DNA of 64,000 bases from Mucilaginibacter pedocola (GCF_002013915.1 NZ_MBTF01000035.1:310001-374000); one strand, 5' to 3'; numbered from the stretch's first letter, positions 8,141 to 16,649 are shown. Made by a program: numbers and translations. Notes: a model not told the origin generated them from the sequence alone.

Positions 8141-9502
8141 TCAGGCCGCGAATAAGCCCGATGCTGTGCCATTAATTATTTTTTTTGTTTGAACAGAAAA
8201 TGCAACCCCCATCAAAATAAATACAATGGTGTTTGATGTGGTAACCCCGGCCAACCCCCAGTATTTCCCCAGCACAATGGCCAAGGGTATGTTTATTAAA
8301 GCACAAAAAATGCTGAGGTACAATTGCAGCTTTATTTTACTGATGCCGTTTAAAAACTGCACATACATTGCCTGCCAGATAAGGGCGATGGTATAAATGG
8401 CCATTGACAGCGATAGCGTGAACGGCACAACCATATCTTCGCCCAGCCATAACCTGTAGATAAGAGGAGAGAAAGCCAAAAGCAGTAATGTAGCTGCGCT
8501 TAGCCCCATCCATAACTTATTCATTTTATTGAGTGTAAGGTTTATCCAATCGTGGTCTTTTTTTGCATAGGCCTCGGTAAAGGCGCTCCAGAAGGGCGTA
8601 ATGATCATGATAAAAACCATGATGATTACCGAGAATAGCTTGTAGGCGATATTGAATGTGGTAACATCCTTAGGGCTAAATAACTGGGTAATTACAATGT
8701 TGTCGGTTTCGTAAAGTACCAGGGTGCCTATCTGGATAATAAAAAATGCCCCTCCCGCAGATAGTAATTGCCTGGCGTACCCTACATTTATCGACCTGAA
8801 GTTTGGTGCCAGCGCATTATAGGTGCCACTGTAGAACCAAATGCTTGCTGCAAGCAATACCAGTAATGGTATAGCGGTAAACGCATAAATGAGATAGCTG
8901 AGCGAACTTTCTTTAAAATTGATAAGGAACAGTACCCCCAGCAGCGTAAACGTTTGGCTTAAAACACTTATTAGTGCCGGTAGCGCCGGTTGCTGGTTAG
9001 CAGTAAGTACAGTATTAATTAACTGAATAATAAACTGGAGGCAAAAAAATGTAAAAATTACAGCCACCAGGTGGTTTAAATTGCTCAGTTCATTGTGGGG
9101 CACGTTAAGAATGCTATGCCAGTTAATGTAAGGGTTTATGAGGCAAAACACAGTTAACAGTATTGCCGAAATAAGCGTTAATATAGCGTAAGTAGAACTT
9201 ACATAGCTTTTAGCTCTATCAATGTTATCTAAAGCAATATCTTCTGCCAGTTTATTTTTTAGCCCATTGCCAAGCCCCATATCAAATAAGGCCGCCCAGG
9301 TTATAATGGAGCTTAGCGTTAGCCAAACCCCATAATTGGTGGCACCTACATAGCTAATTGTAAGCGGAATAAGGGAGTATGAAATAACCACCCCGCCTGT
9401 TTTAATTAATAACGATTGGAATATGTTCCGCTTAGCCCTAAGCGAACGCTCATGCCCTTTCGTAAAAAATTTACGAAACCCGGTTTCTACTACCTGAAGC
9501 AT
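8141..9502 (-). CDS. Wzx-like polysaccharide flippase (MOP/MATE superfamily)
   Basis: A 453-residue membrane protein with roughly twelve to fourteen transmembrane segments and a short basic N-terminal tail (RKFFTKGHERSLRAKRNIFQ). The pattern GVVISYSLIPLTISYVGATN, then a Gly-rich WAALFDMGLGNGLKNKLAED segment, is typical of Wzx/RfbX-type flippases. It is expected to move undecaprenyl-linked repeat units from the cytoplasmic to the periplasmic face. It lies 8 nt downstream of the Wzc-like kinase gene, consistent with one operon. Confidence 0.88.
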   Translation of the reverse strand: MLQVVETGFRKFFTKGHERSLRAKRNIFQSLLIKTGGVVISYSLIPLTISYVGATNYGVWLTLSSIITWAALFDMGLGNGLKNKLAEDIALDNIDRAKSYVSSTYAILTLISAILLTVFCLINPYINWHSILNVPHNELSNLNHLVAVIFTFFCLQFIIQLINTVLTANQQPALPALISVLSQTFTLLGVLFLINFKESSLSYLIYAFTAIPLLVLLAASIWFYSGTYNALAPNFRSINVGYARQLLSAGGAFFIIQIGTLVLYETDNIVITQLFSPKDVTTFNIAYKLFSVIIMVFIMIITPFWSAFTEAYAKKDHDWINLTLNKMNKLWMGLSAATLLLLAFSPLIYRLWLGEDMVVPFTLSLSMAIYTIALIWQAMYVQFLNGISKIKLQLYLSIFCALINIPLAIVLGKYWGLAGVTTSNTIVFILMGVAFSVQTKKIINGTASGLFAA

Positions 9503-9510
9503 AGTGTGTG

Positions 9511-11907
9511 TTATTTAAAACTTGGTTTAAGTTTTTTCATCAGCGTAGCAAATTTGCCGCTGTAGGTTTCAACATTATCATAATGGTAATTGCCATATCC
9601 ATAGCCGTAGCCGCTAATGTCATTGCTGTTTAGTTCAATATCATTCACAACCAGGTACATCTGTTTTACTTTCTTCTGCTTCTGCAGATCGTTTACTATC
9701 TCTAATTGCGACTTGAAAGTATAGTTTTGGCGCATTACGTAGCAGGTAATGTCCGCAAACTCTTCAATTATCAGAGCATCAGATACCTGCCCTACCGGTG
9801 CAGTATCAATAATAACATAATCAAACTTGCGCCTGAGGTCTTCAATCAGCTCTTTCAGGCGGGGGCTCATTAGTATTTCTGCAGGGTTAGGCGGTATCGT
9901 GCCCGATGATATGAAATAGAAGTTCTCATTGAAAGATGATGGTTTTATCAGGTCCTCTATGTCATTTTTCTCAGGCGATACCACATAATCGGTAAATCCG
10001 TAAGCTGCATCGGTGCCAATGTATTTTAACAGTTTAGGCTTACGGAGGTCAAGCTCCAGCAGTACCACTTTTTTTCCGGATAATGCAATTGAGTTGCCTA
10101 AGTTTAATGATACAAACGATTTGCCTTCGCCGCTCATGCTCGATGTAAACATGATAACGTTAGACCGGTTGCCGTTGGTTACATACTTAAGGTTGGTACG
10201 CAAAGCGCGTATCTCCTCACTAATTACAGAGCGTGCCTCGTTATAAATCAATACTTTTTGCTTATTGGTGTTCTGGCTTATTTTGCCCAATACAACTACT
10301 GAGGTATGTTTTTCTATATCATCTTTCTTGCTTATCCGGTTATTCAGCGTCTCTTTTAACCCTATACCAGCGGCAGGTATAAGCAATCCTGCAATACAAG
10401 CAATGGTGTAGATAAAAGATTTTTTTGGCGCGAAGGGGTCTTCTCCGCTCTCGGCGTTATCCAATATGCGGCAATTAGAGATAGTGGCTTTTTGCGAAAT
10501 AGCTGTTTCTTCCCTTTTTTGCAGTAAAAACAAATACAGGTCTTGTTTTAAGCTTTGCTGCCTCGAGTAATCTAAATATATGCGCTCTTTAACAGGAGCA
10601 GCCGCTATTTTATTGGTTATGGCGCTGTTTTGCTCTCTTATTGCAGCCTGCGAAATATTTAAACTACGGCTGTAATTTTTTAGGCTTGTTTTTAGTGCCT
10701 GGCGTGCAACTTCTATTTGCTGGTCGAGGTTTTTTATGATCGAGCTCGATTCCTGCAAGCCTAACTTCAGTTGCTCTTTGCGCAATAACATCTCATTGTA
10801 GGTGTTAATTGCGCTGCCGAACGACATATCTTTTGTAATAAGCGAGCTGGGTACAACCTGCGCTTTAGGTCCGCTGTTGATGTACCTGTTAAGGTCGTTC
10901 ACTACGGCTAATTGCACTGCACTTTCGTTAAGTTTCTGCTGGTAATCAGTAGCACCCTGAACAAGCGCTTTAGATTGGGCATTGATGTCGGATATTTTAT
11001 TATTGACTTTATATGCCTCCAGGCTTTTTTCAACCTTATCAAGTTCCGAGCTTACTACAGTAAGGCGGCTGTCAATAAATTTTATTGTGCTATCAGCAAT
11101 GCGTATTTTATTGGAGAGGTTGTTTTTTAAGTACAGCTCCATAAAACGCTGTAAAATCAGCTCGCCATGTTTAGGGTCGCCATAATTCAATTGCAGGTCT
11201 ATAACGGTTGATTGTTTATCGTTAAGCCCAGCCATGAATTTAGCTGCCAGTTCGTTCTCGGCCCTTTTGAGCGATTTGATAACGATCTTATATTCTCCGT
11301 TTGGCTGGAAGTAGGCGGTTTTGTTTAATGTGATTGTACAGTCTGATAATTTGTTTGGCACGCCAAAAACTCCTTTTATATCAATATTTCTGTCCTCGTT
11401 TACCAAGCGGTAGGTTTGGGCATCAAGTATAGAGAGTTGGTAAGTGCCGGATTTATGTAACTCGCCGCGTTGGGCAACAGCTACCTTAAATGGCGCGTCA
11501 TCGTAAATTTCGGTTTTTAAGAAGCCATTATTATCAAAAACATGAACGTTAATATTCATGTCGGTTATTACGCGGCGTAACAGGTTGCGCGATTGTAAAA
11601 CCTTCACTTCGTTATCCGAGTTGCTCTTGATATCGAAAAGCGATGAAAGGTCGGCGTTTACGCCGTTGGTGAGTAATTTTGTCGGCGAGTTCTTCTCGTC
11701 TTCAATAATTATTTTACTTACGATATTCCATTGCCTGGGTGTAAATTTTATAACAATGAAAGCGATAAAAACGCTTATCACTACACCTCCCACAAATAGG
11801 TACCAATAGTTGGCCACTAAGGCAATAAGCTTTCTTGCCTCGTTGGCATCGTCTTGTTTTTTGTAGGTGAAATCAAGCTTTTCGGCTAATAAATCTCCGT
11901 TGTTCAT
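9511..11907 (-). CDS. Wzc-like polysaccharide co-polymerase with BY-kinase domain
   Basis: A 798-residue fusion of a chain-length regulator and a bacterial tyrosine kinase. A Wzz domain with a first transmembrane segment at about 33-55 is followed by a coiled-coil region (about 270-430), a second membrane segment near 500-520, and the kinase: Walker A SSMSGEGKS near 590, Walker A' LLELDLRKP near 630, Walker B YVIIDTAP near 705. The tail contains GYGYGYGNYHYDNVETYSG, the tyrosine cluster that is autophosphorylated in this family. It controls assembly and chain length of the exported polysaccharide and is the first gene of the operon. A Wza-type outer-membrane export lipoprotein, often the neighbouring gene, is absent from the window. 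Confidence 0.93.
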   Translation of the reverse strand: MNNGDLLAEKLDFTYKKQDDANEARKLIALVANYWYLFVGGVVISVFIAFIVIKFTPRQWNIVSKIIIEDEKNSPTKLLTNGVNADLSSLFDIKSNSDNEVKVLQSRNLLRRVITDMNINVHVFDNNGFLKTEIYDDAPFKVAVAQRGELHKSGTYQLSILDAQTYRLVNEDRNIDIKGVFGVPNKLSDCTITLNKTAYFQPNGEYKIVIKSLKRAENELAAKFMAGLNDKQSTVIDLQLNYGDPKHGELILQRFMELYLKNNLSNKIRIADSTIKFIDSRLTVVSSELDKVEKSLEAYKVNNKISDINAQSKALVQGATDYQQKLNESAVQLAVVNDLNRYINSGPKAQVVPSSLITKDMSFGSAINTYNEMLLRKEQLKLGLQESSSIIKNLDQQIEVARQALKTSLKNYSRSLNISQAAIREQNSAITNKIAAAPVKERIYLDYSRQQSLKQDLYLFLLQKREETAISQKATISNCRILDNAESGEDPFAPKKSFIYTIACIAGLLIPAAGIGLKETLNNRISKKDDIEKHTSVVVLGKISQNTNKQKVLIYNEARSVISEEIRALRTNLKYVTNGNRSNVIMFTSSMSGEGKSFVSLNLGNSIALSGKKVVLLELDLRKPKLLKYIGTDAAYGFTDYVVSPEKNDIEDLIKPSSFNENFYFISSGTIPPNPAEILMSPRLKELIEDLRRKFDYVIIDTAPVGQVSDALIIEEFADITCYVMRQNYTFKSQLEIVNDLQKQKKVKQMYLVVNDIELNSNDISGYGYGYGNYHYDNVETYSGKFATLMKKLKPSFK

Positions 11908-12024
11908 AAACTGTAAATTTTAAGGTAGGTGGATTACTGAAGTACTATTAAATACTTAATTACAGCGGTTTATTTGCATAAAGGTACCTGATAGCATAGC
12001 TCATTCACATTAATTTAGGGACAA

Positions 12025-12060
12025 TGAATAAGGTGAATGCCTTGAATAAAATGAACACGG
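12025..12060. repeat. Four direct repeats with exact 9-bp period (TGAAY)
   Basis: TGAAT, TGAAT, TGAAT and TGAAC begin at 12025, 12034, 12043 and 12052, an exact 9-bp phase. The second unit also forms part of a GTGAATG/CATTCAC dyad. The array is about 120-150 bp upstream of the start of the Wzc-like gene, where an activator could bind. The function is inferred from position only. Confidence 0.5.
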
Positions 12061-12173
12061 CTAACAGTGGTTGATTTATGCCACATGCCGAGAGAATTTT
12101 TTATTCCGCCGGGCAACAATTTGTATGCGCTGTGGGCGTAGAGTGGCTTAGGCGGGTTGAGCCGAAATATAAA

Positions 12174-12243
12174 GCAGGCCCGAGGCTAATACCGCATGGC
12201 AAGTAAGTGGGTATTGCTTGCAAGGGTAGTAGCCCGGGCCTGC
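12174..12243 (-). terminator. Long near-perfect stem-loop downstream of alpha/beta hydrolase
   Basis: The arm at 12174-12188 (GCAGGCCCGAGGCTA) pairs with 12230-12243 (TAGCCCGGGCCTGC) with one unpaired base. Inside the loop a second hairpin is possible between 12197-12204 (GCAAGTAA) and the copy around 12214-12221 (TTGCTTGC), with one mismatch. In the leftward direction it follows the hydrolase stop codon and is succeeded by TTTATATTT, so it could end that transcript; the U-tract is short, so an mRNA-stabilising or intergenic repeat element is also possible. Confidence 0.45.
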
Positions 12244-12289
12244 CCGGTTTTATGTATTATAGAAGCATTTTATTAACCCTGTACCGGGT

Positions 12290-13159
12290 TTATTTGGCGG
12301 AGAGGCCGCCCAGGAACAGATCGATAAGTTTAACCGAATATTCGGGAAATTCGTATTGCGGGGCATGACCCGAACTGCCTATTACGTGCAACTGTGCCGA
12401 TTTCCAAACGCGTACCAGCGGGAACCAGTTTTCTACCGGGCAACTTGGGTCGTGGTCGCCCGAGAGAATAAGTATTGGGAATGGCGCCGTTGCTAATTTT
12501 TCCCGGCTGGCATAACTATCTTGCTGATAGTCGGCAACCCCTTTAAAATAGTCGCCAAATTTATCGGGCGTAACTGCTATGCTTAAGTCAGCTTTGCGGG
12601 ATGCTATCCGTTCACGCGAAAGTTTAGCAGCCTCTACGCTCGCGGGTATGTTGGGTTCAAAAAATAATACCTCATCATCCCGCAGGTCGTTATAAGGCTT
12701 AAAGGCAGCATCTAAAAATGCCTGTTCTAAGGGCGCATCGTTTTTGCCCGGCGGGTTGGCGCCTATCAGTATCAAATTCTTCACTTTATCGCCAAAGTTT
12801 GAAGCGTAAGTTTGCGCAACGGCTCCTCCGTACGACCAGCCCAGCAGATCGAAGTTCTCCAGCTCGAACGCTGCTGCCACGCTATTCACCGCCTTGGCCA
12901 CATCAAGCATATTGTGCGGCAATTGCCCATCAGACAAGCCGATGCCCGGGTAATCGAAAATGATCACCTGGTGCTTTTGTGCAAGAGTATCTAAAAAGGC
13001 AGGGTCCCAAGTATCGAGTATCCCCCGGAAGCGGTTGCAGAGGATAATAGGCGTTCCTTTGCCTATAACGCGGTAGGCAATTTTCCCCTGCTCGCCGGGC
13101 AGGTATCGTGTGGGCGCGTTGCGAGCGTCATTGGGCGCAGATGTTGTGTTTGTTTCCAT
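12290..13159 (-). CDS. Alpha/beta hydrolase (cytoplasmic)
   Basis: A 289-residue alpha/beta hydrolase fold protein without a signal peptide. The oxyanion region is IILCNRFRGILDTWDPAFLD, the nucleophile elbow is GWSYGG (Ser near residue 110), the acid is likely the Asp in LSGDHDPSCP near 235, and the catalytic His is in SSGHAPQYEFP near 265. It resembles the haloperoxidase/esterase group; the substrate is unknown. It is transcribed divergently from a GAF-type sigma-54 activator, and the spacer contains a leftward GG-N10-GC sigma-54-like promoter and three shared dyads, so it is a likely target of that activator. Confidence 0.88.
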   Translation of the reverse strand: METNTTSAPNDARNAPTRYLPGEQGKIAYRVIGKGTPIILCNRFRGILDTWDPAFLDTLAQKHQVIIFDYPGIGLSDGQLPHNMLDVAKAVNSVAAAFELENFDLLGWSYGGAVAQTYASNFGDKVKNLILIGANPPGKNDAPLEQAFLDAAFKPYNDLRDDEVLFFEPNIPASVEAAKLSRERIASRKADLSIAVTPDKFGDYFKGVADYQQDSYASREKLATAPFPILILSGDHDPSCPVENWFPLVRVWKSAQLHVIGSSGHAPQYEFPEYSVKLIDLFLGGLSAK

Positions 13160-13234
13160 GTTTTAAGGTTTTATGTTCACGCTACGCATAAATTGGGCTT
13201 GTTTGCTTAAGTGGTTGATATTTAAAATATTGGT

Positions 13235-13251
13235 TGCTGGTATTTGCCCAA
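13235..13251 (-). promoter_or_regulatory. Sigma-54-like promoter for the leftward hydrolase
   Basis: On the minus strand the sequence is TTGGGCAAATACCAGCA, with the GG-N10-GC spacing that defines sigma-54 promoters. Its -24 half (TTGGGCA) is identical to that of the rightward promoter at 13464-13480. A start site about 12 nt downstream would leave a 5' leader of about 65 nt before the ATG at 13159. The -12 half (CAGCA) departs from TTGCA. Confidence 0.5.
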
Positions 13252-13274
13252 TAAGCTTGCGAAATATCAGCTAT

Positions 13275-13290
13275 TGTCGAAATAGCGACA
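13275..13290. promoter_or_regulatory. 16-bp dyad, copy 1 (TRTCG-N6-CGAYA)
   Basis: TGTCGAAATAGCGACA, with perfect 5-bp half-sites. It is the first of three copies in the divergent spacer, 116 bp from the hydrolase start codon. It is probably an upstream activating site for a sigma-54 enhancer-binding protein. Confidence 0.6.
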
Positions 13291-13367
13291 GGTTTAAAGC
13301 TGGTAGCCCGTGCGGGGCTTAAAACAGAGGCAGTATTGCCTTATAACTCTGCGCAGTGTTGAGGGAG

Positions 13368-13383
13368 TATCGATATTTCGATA
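13368..13383. promoter_or_regulatory. 16-bp dyad, copy 2 (TRTCG-N6-CGAYA)
   Basis: TATCGATATTTCGATA, with perfect half-sites. Its centre is 93 bp from copy 1 and 31 bp from copy 3, which are close to nine and three helical turns, so all three could face the same side of the DNA. Confidence 0.6.
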
Positions 13384-13398
13384 GTAAAAGCGTGCTGA

Positions 13399-13414
13399 TG
13401 TCGGCATTTCGACA
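13399..13414. promoter_or_regulatory. 16-bp dyad, copy 3 (TRTCG-N6-CGAYA)
   Basis: TGTCGGCATTTCGACA, with perfect half-sites identical to copy 1. It lies about 50 bp upstream of the -24 half of the rightward sigma-54-like promoter and 115 bp before the regulator start codon. Confidence 0.6.
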
Positions 13415-13463
13415 ATTTTGAGAAGGGGTTGATTTTATTTATTTGATAATCAGGTATTTGAAA

Positions 13464-13480
13464 TTGGGCATGATTTTGTA
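13464..13480 (+). promoter_or_regulatory. Sigma-54-like promoter for the GAF-type activator gene
   Basis: TTGGGCATGATTTTGTA has GG-N10-GT: the -24 half is good and the -12 half is TTTTGT instead of TTTGC. A start near 13491 would give a leader of about 38 nt. The surrounding 40 nt (13443-13482) aligns without gaps to 16751-16790, sharing TTGATAAT at the left and TTTGTrTA at the right. An alternative reading is a sigma-ABfr promoter using TGATTTTG as -7. Confidence 0.4.
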
Positions 13481-13528
13481 TACAAGGATTTTGCGAACCT
13501 CACCTACATCTAAAAACCTTACCGGCAC

Positions 13529-15178
13529 ATGAACAGCACCTACACCCAACCCTCTCGAACGCAAGTTCATTTGAGTATTAATGATGAGCAGAAGAACCTG
13601 CTGTTAAGTTATTCATACAGCATTGCCCAGGCACGCAGCAAGGCCGATTTAAGCAGTGCTATTAACGACAGGTTGAAAAGGGTTTGCGGTATGAAGGACT
13701 ACCTGATATCAACAATAGATGAAGCAACGCACACTCACGGCAGTTTTCTGATCAATGCCAATTCCCATTACGCGCGCCGTGCAGATTTTAAAGAAATGAT
13801 GAATGCCCGGTTTTGCATTAATGATGGGCTGGCCAATATGGTACTCAATTCTGCCGATCCGGTGCCTTTCAGCATTGCCGGGCAGGCCAAACGCTGCGAT
13901 GCCCCCGGGTATGTGGCCTTTTGGCGCGCTATGGGTATAAGCAAAATTGTTGGCGTGGCCTTACGAGTAGGGCATCAACATATCGGTATTTTGTGGATAG
14001 AACCTGATAAAGATGCCGATAGCGAGATATTAACGGGAGGCTTTTTTAAAGGGGTGGTTGCCCAGTTGGCCATTGCCCTTGCAAATATACTGGCGAACGA
14101 AAGGGCCGCAGCACACCTCAAAGAGATAGCACATTATAAACAGCAGCTGGCAGAAGAACGTACTTATTCACAGCAACAAGCCTATAATACAGTTAGCAAT
14201 AAAGAGGTGATTGGCAACAGCCCCCAAATGCTTGAAGTATTTAACAGGGTGGAGCGGGTGGCTTACAGCGATACTACAGTACTGCTACTTGGCGAAACCG
14301 GAACCGGGAAGGAACTGATAGCGCAGGCCATACATGCAGCCTCGCCCCGGAAGAATCGCCCCATGATAAAAGTGAATTGCGCTGCGCTGCCCGCCAACCT
14401 GGTAGAAAGCGAATTGTTTGGCCACGAAAAGGGCAGTTTTACCGGTGCTACAGAACGCCGGATAGGAAAGTTTGAGCTGGCCGACAACAGCACGCTGTTT
14501 TTAGATGAGGTTGGCGAATTACCCCTCGAACAACAGGCAAAGTTATTACGCGCCCTGCAGGAAAGGGAAATAGAGCGCATAGGAGGAAAAAGCCCCATAA
14601 AAGTGAACATACGTATAATAGCAGCCACCAATCGCGATTTGCTGAAAGAGGTTGCCGCCGGCCGTTTCAGGAGCGACCTGTACTACAGGCTTAATGTATT
14701 CCCCATACTGTTACCGCCGCTACGCCTGCGCCAAACCGACCTGCTGCCGTTGGCCCGGTTTTTTATCAAAAAGTTTTCGGGCAAACTGAACCGAAAAGTA
14801 GAAGGACTCTCTAAAAAAGCAGAACAGGAACTGATGGCCTATGATTGGCCGGGAAACGTGCGCGAGCTGGAGCACGTGTTTGAACGATGCGTATTAATGG
14901 CAACCGGGCCAACCATTAAAGAACTTAACCTTTTTACCGACGCAACAGATAAGCCACCCGGCAAGTATTGCAGCAACACCGCAGTGCAAACGCTGGAAGA
15001 AAACGAGCGGGAACATATTTGCCACGTGCTTCGGCTTTGCAACGGGAAGATATCCGGGTATTTTGGCGCGGCCGGGCTGCTGGGAGTGCCGGTATCAACC
15101 TTAAATTCTAAAATAGTGAAGCTAAATATCGCCAAAAAGCAAAAGGTTTTCAGCAATGGGCATCAGGCGGTTTTGTAA
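13529..15178 (+). CDS. Sigma-54-dependent transcriptional activator with GAF sensor domain
   Basis: A 549-residue enhancer-binding protein. An N-terminal GAF-like domain (about 25-195) replaces a receiver domain, so it probably senses a small ligand rather than a phosphoryl group. A coiled linker leads to the AAA+ domain: Walker A GETGTGKE near 254, the sigma-54 contact loop GSFTGA near 301 (Ser in place of the usual Ala), Walker B FLDEVGE near 325. The C-terminal Fis-type helix-turn-helix (about 490-540) contains GAAGLLGVPVSTLNSKIVKL. It faces the hydrolase gene across a spacer with three dyads that would suit its own binding, suggesting autoregulation and control of the hydrolase. Start: ATG 13529. 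Confidence 0.92.
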   Translation: MNSTYTQPSRTQVHLSINDEQKNLLLSYSYSIAQARSKADLSSAINDRLKRVCGMKDYLISTIDEATHTHGSFLINANSHYARRADFKEMMNARFCINDGLANMVLNSADPVPFSIAGQAKRCDAPGYVAFWRAMGISKIVGVALRVGHQHIGILWIEPDKDADSEILTGGFFKGVVAQLAIALANILANERAAAHLKEIAHYKQQLAEERTYSQQQAYNTVSNKEVIGNSPQMLEVFNRVERVAYSDTTVLLLGETGTGKELIAQAIHAASPRKNRPMIKVNCAALPANLVESELFGHEKGSFTGATERRIGKFELADNSTLFLDEVGELPLEQQAKLLRALQEREIERIGGKSPIKVNIRIIAATNRDLLKEVAAGRFRSDLYYRLNVFPILLPPLRLRQTDLLPLARFFIKKFSGKLNRKVEGLSKKAEQELMAYDWPGNVRELEHVFERCVLMATGPTIKELNLFTDATDKPPGKYCSNTAVQTLEENEREHICHVLRLCNGKISGYFGAAGLLGVPVSTLNSKIVKLNIAKKQKVFSNGHQAVL

Positions 15179-15266
15179 CCATACATGCCCGAAGGCAAGC
15201 TTTGCTTTTTCGGCGTTAAAGGGTAAATTCGTAACACGGCCGGCACGTTGCTTTAATTCCAGATAA

Positions 15267-16649
15267 ATGAAAAGAAAGGTACTTATTGTTGAAGATGAAT
15301 TTATTGAAGCAAGCGGGCTGGAGCGTGTATTGGAGAAAGCGGGCTTTGCTGTTATGGGCATAGCTATGTCTGTTGCGGAAGCCTTGAAAATGATAAACCG
15401 CGAAAAACCGGATGTTGTGCTGCTGGATATCCGGTTAAAAGGCCCCGAGAACGGTATACAACTGGCTCAGCAACTTAAGGCCATGCAAATTGCCTTTGTG
15501 TTTCTTTCTGCCAACTCCAACAGCAGCATATTCGATGAGGCTAAAAAGACCGAACCATACGGCTTCCTGGTAAAACCATTTCGCGAAAGAGACGTGTTGA
15601 GTACCCTGAACATAGCTGCCTATCTGCACGAGCAAAAACAAAAACTAAATCAGCGCCACCAGGCCATCCTCGAAGAAAAATTTGTGCAGGCGCCTGGTAT
15701 AAAGGGCATCATAGGCGAAAGCCATAAAATTTTGCACGTACTAAACCTCATTAAGGTGGTAGCGCCGGTAGATACTTCGGTTTTGATACTTGGCGAAAGT
15801 GGTACCGGTAAAGAGTTGATAGTAGATAGCATTCACCACCTTTCTAAAAGGCGTGCTAAGCCCTTAGTAAAGATAAATTGCGCCGCCTTACCGCAAACGC
15901 TGATAGAATCGGAACTGTTCGGGCACGAACGAGGCGCTTTCACCGGCGCAGTAGAAAGGCGTATAGGTAAATTTGAGCAGGCCCATGGCGGCACTATTTT
16001 CCTTGATGAAATTGGCGATATGCCGGCCGATCTGCAGGTGAAGCTGTTACGCGTGCTGCAGGAAAAGGAAATTGAACGCTTGGGCGGCAAGGGTACGATA
16101 ACTGTAGATGTAAGAGTTATAGCCGCCACCAATAAAAACCTGGAAAAAGAAGTTGCAAAAGGCACTTTCAGGATGGACCTGTACTACAGGCTTAACGTAT
16201 TCCCGGTAACTTTGCCGCCCTTGCGCGAACGAAAAGAAGATATTCCGCTGTTAGCTGCGCATTTTATAACAACTTTTAATAAGCGGCTGAGTAAAAACAT
16301 TGGCGGGCTTTCAACAAGGGCCATGGCTGCGCTTATAGACTATAACTGGCCGGGCAACGTACGCGAACTGGAGCACCTTATAGAGCGGCATATGCTTTTG
16401 GCCGACGGTAAACTCATCAACCATATTGAATTGCCATCGCCGGCTACTTACCAGGAACCCGAAAGCGGCGGCGGGCGGGTAAAAACTATGGAGGAGAATG
16501 ATATAGACCATATTATTAAAGTGCTGAAACTTGCGAAGGGCAAGCTTGCCGGCCCCGGCGGCGCTGCCGAAATGCTGAACCTGCCTTATTCTACCTTAGC
16601 CTCCAAGATCAAAAAATTGGGTATTAAAAAGAACGATATTTCCGGTTAA
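15267..16649 (+). CDS. Sigma-54-dependent response regulator (NtrC type)
   Basis: A 460-residue NtrC-family regulator: receiver domain 1-120 with acidic pair E9/D10, phospho-acceptor D54 in VVLLDIRLKG and the conserved Lys in FLVKPF near 105; AAA+ domain with Walker A GESGTGKE near 175 and a canonical GAFTGA near 222; Fis-type helix-turn-helix at 410-455 containing GGAAEMLNLPYSTLASKIKK. It activates sigma-54 RNA polymerase after phosphorylation. It follows the GAF-type activator by 88 nt on the same strand, and the AAA+ domains of the two are very similar, pointing to duplication. A histidine kinase without receiver (19887-22292) is the nearest possible partner, but that pairing is inferred. 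Confidence 0.92.
   Translation: MKRKVLIVEDEFIEASGLERVLEKAGFAVMGIAMSVAEALKMINREKPDVVLLDIRLKGPENGIQLAQQLKAMQIAFVFLSANSNSSIFDEAKKTEPYGFLVKPFRERDVLSTLNIAAYLHEQKQKLNQRHQAILEEKFVQAPGIKGIIGESHKILHVLNLIKVVAPVDTSVLILGESGTGKELIVDSIHHLSKRRAKPLVKINCAALPQTLIESELFGHERGAFTGAVERRIGKFEQAHGGTIFLDEIGDMPADLQVKLLRVLQEKEIERLGGKGTITVDVRVIAATNKNLEKEVAKGTFRMDLYYRLNVFPVTLPPLRERKEDIPLLAAHFITTFNKRLSKNIGGLSTRAMAALIDYNWPGNVRELEHLIERHMLLADGKLINHIELPSPATYQEPESGGGRVKTMEENDIDHIIKVLKLAKGKLAGPGGAAEMLNLPYSTLASKIKKLGIKKNDISG

Larger units (their letters stand above)
11908..12289. other. Intergenic region upstream of the exopolysaccharide operon, 382 nt
   Basis: No credible gene lies here. It should contain the leftward promoter of the polysaccharide operon; TACCTTTA on the minus strand (11979-11986) resembles a -7 element, but no clear -33 partner is seen. 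Further upstream are a four-unit 9-bp repeat (12025-12060) and a long inverted repeat (12174-12243), listed separately. A dyad CATTCAC (12002-12008) / GTGAATG (12033-12039) spans the start of the repeat. Confidence 0.5.

Noticed and set aside
15238..15251. GG-N10-GC spacing with GTTGC, possible sigma-54 promoter before the response regulator gene
   Set aside because: Transcription would start about 4 nt before the ATG at 15267 and the -24 half (ACGGCC) does not resemble TTGGCAC; more likely chance in a GC-rich stretch.
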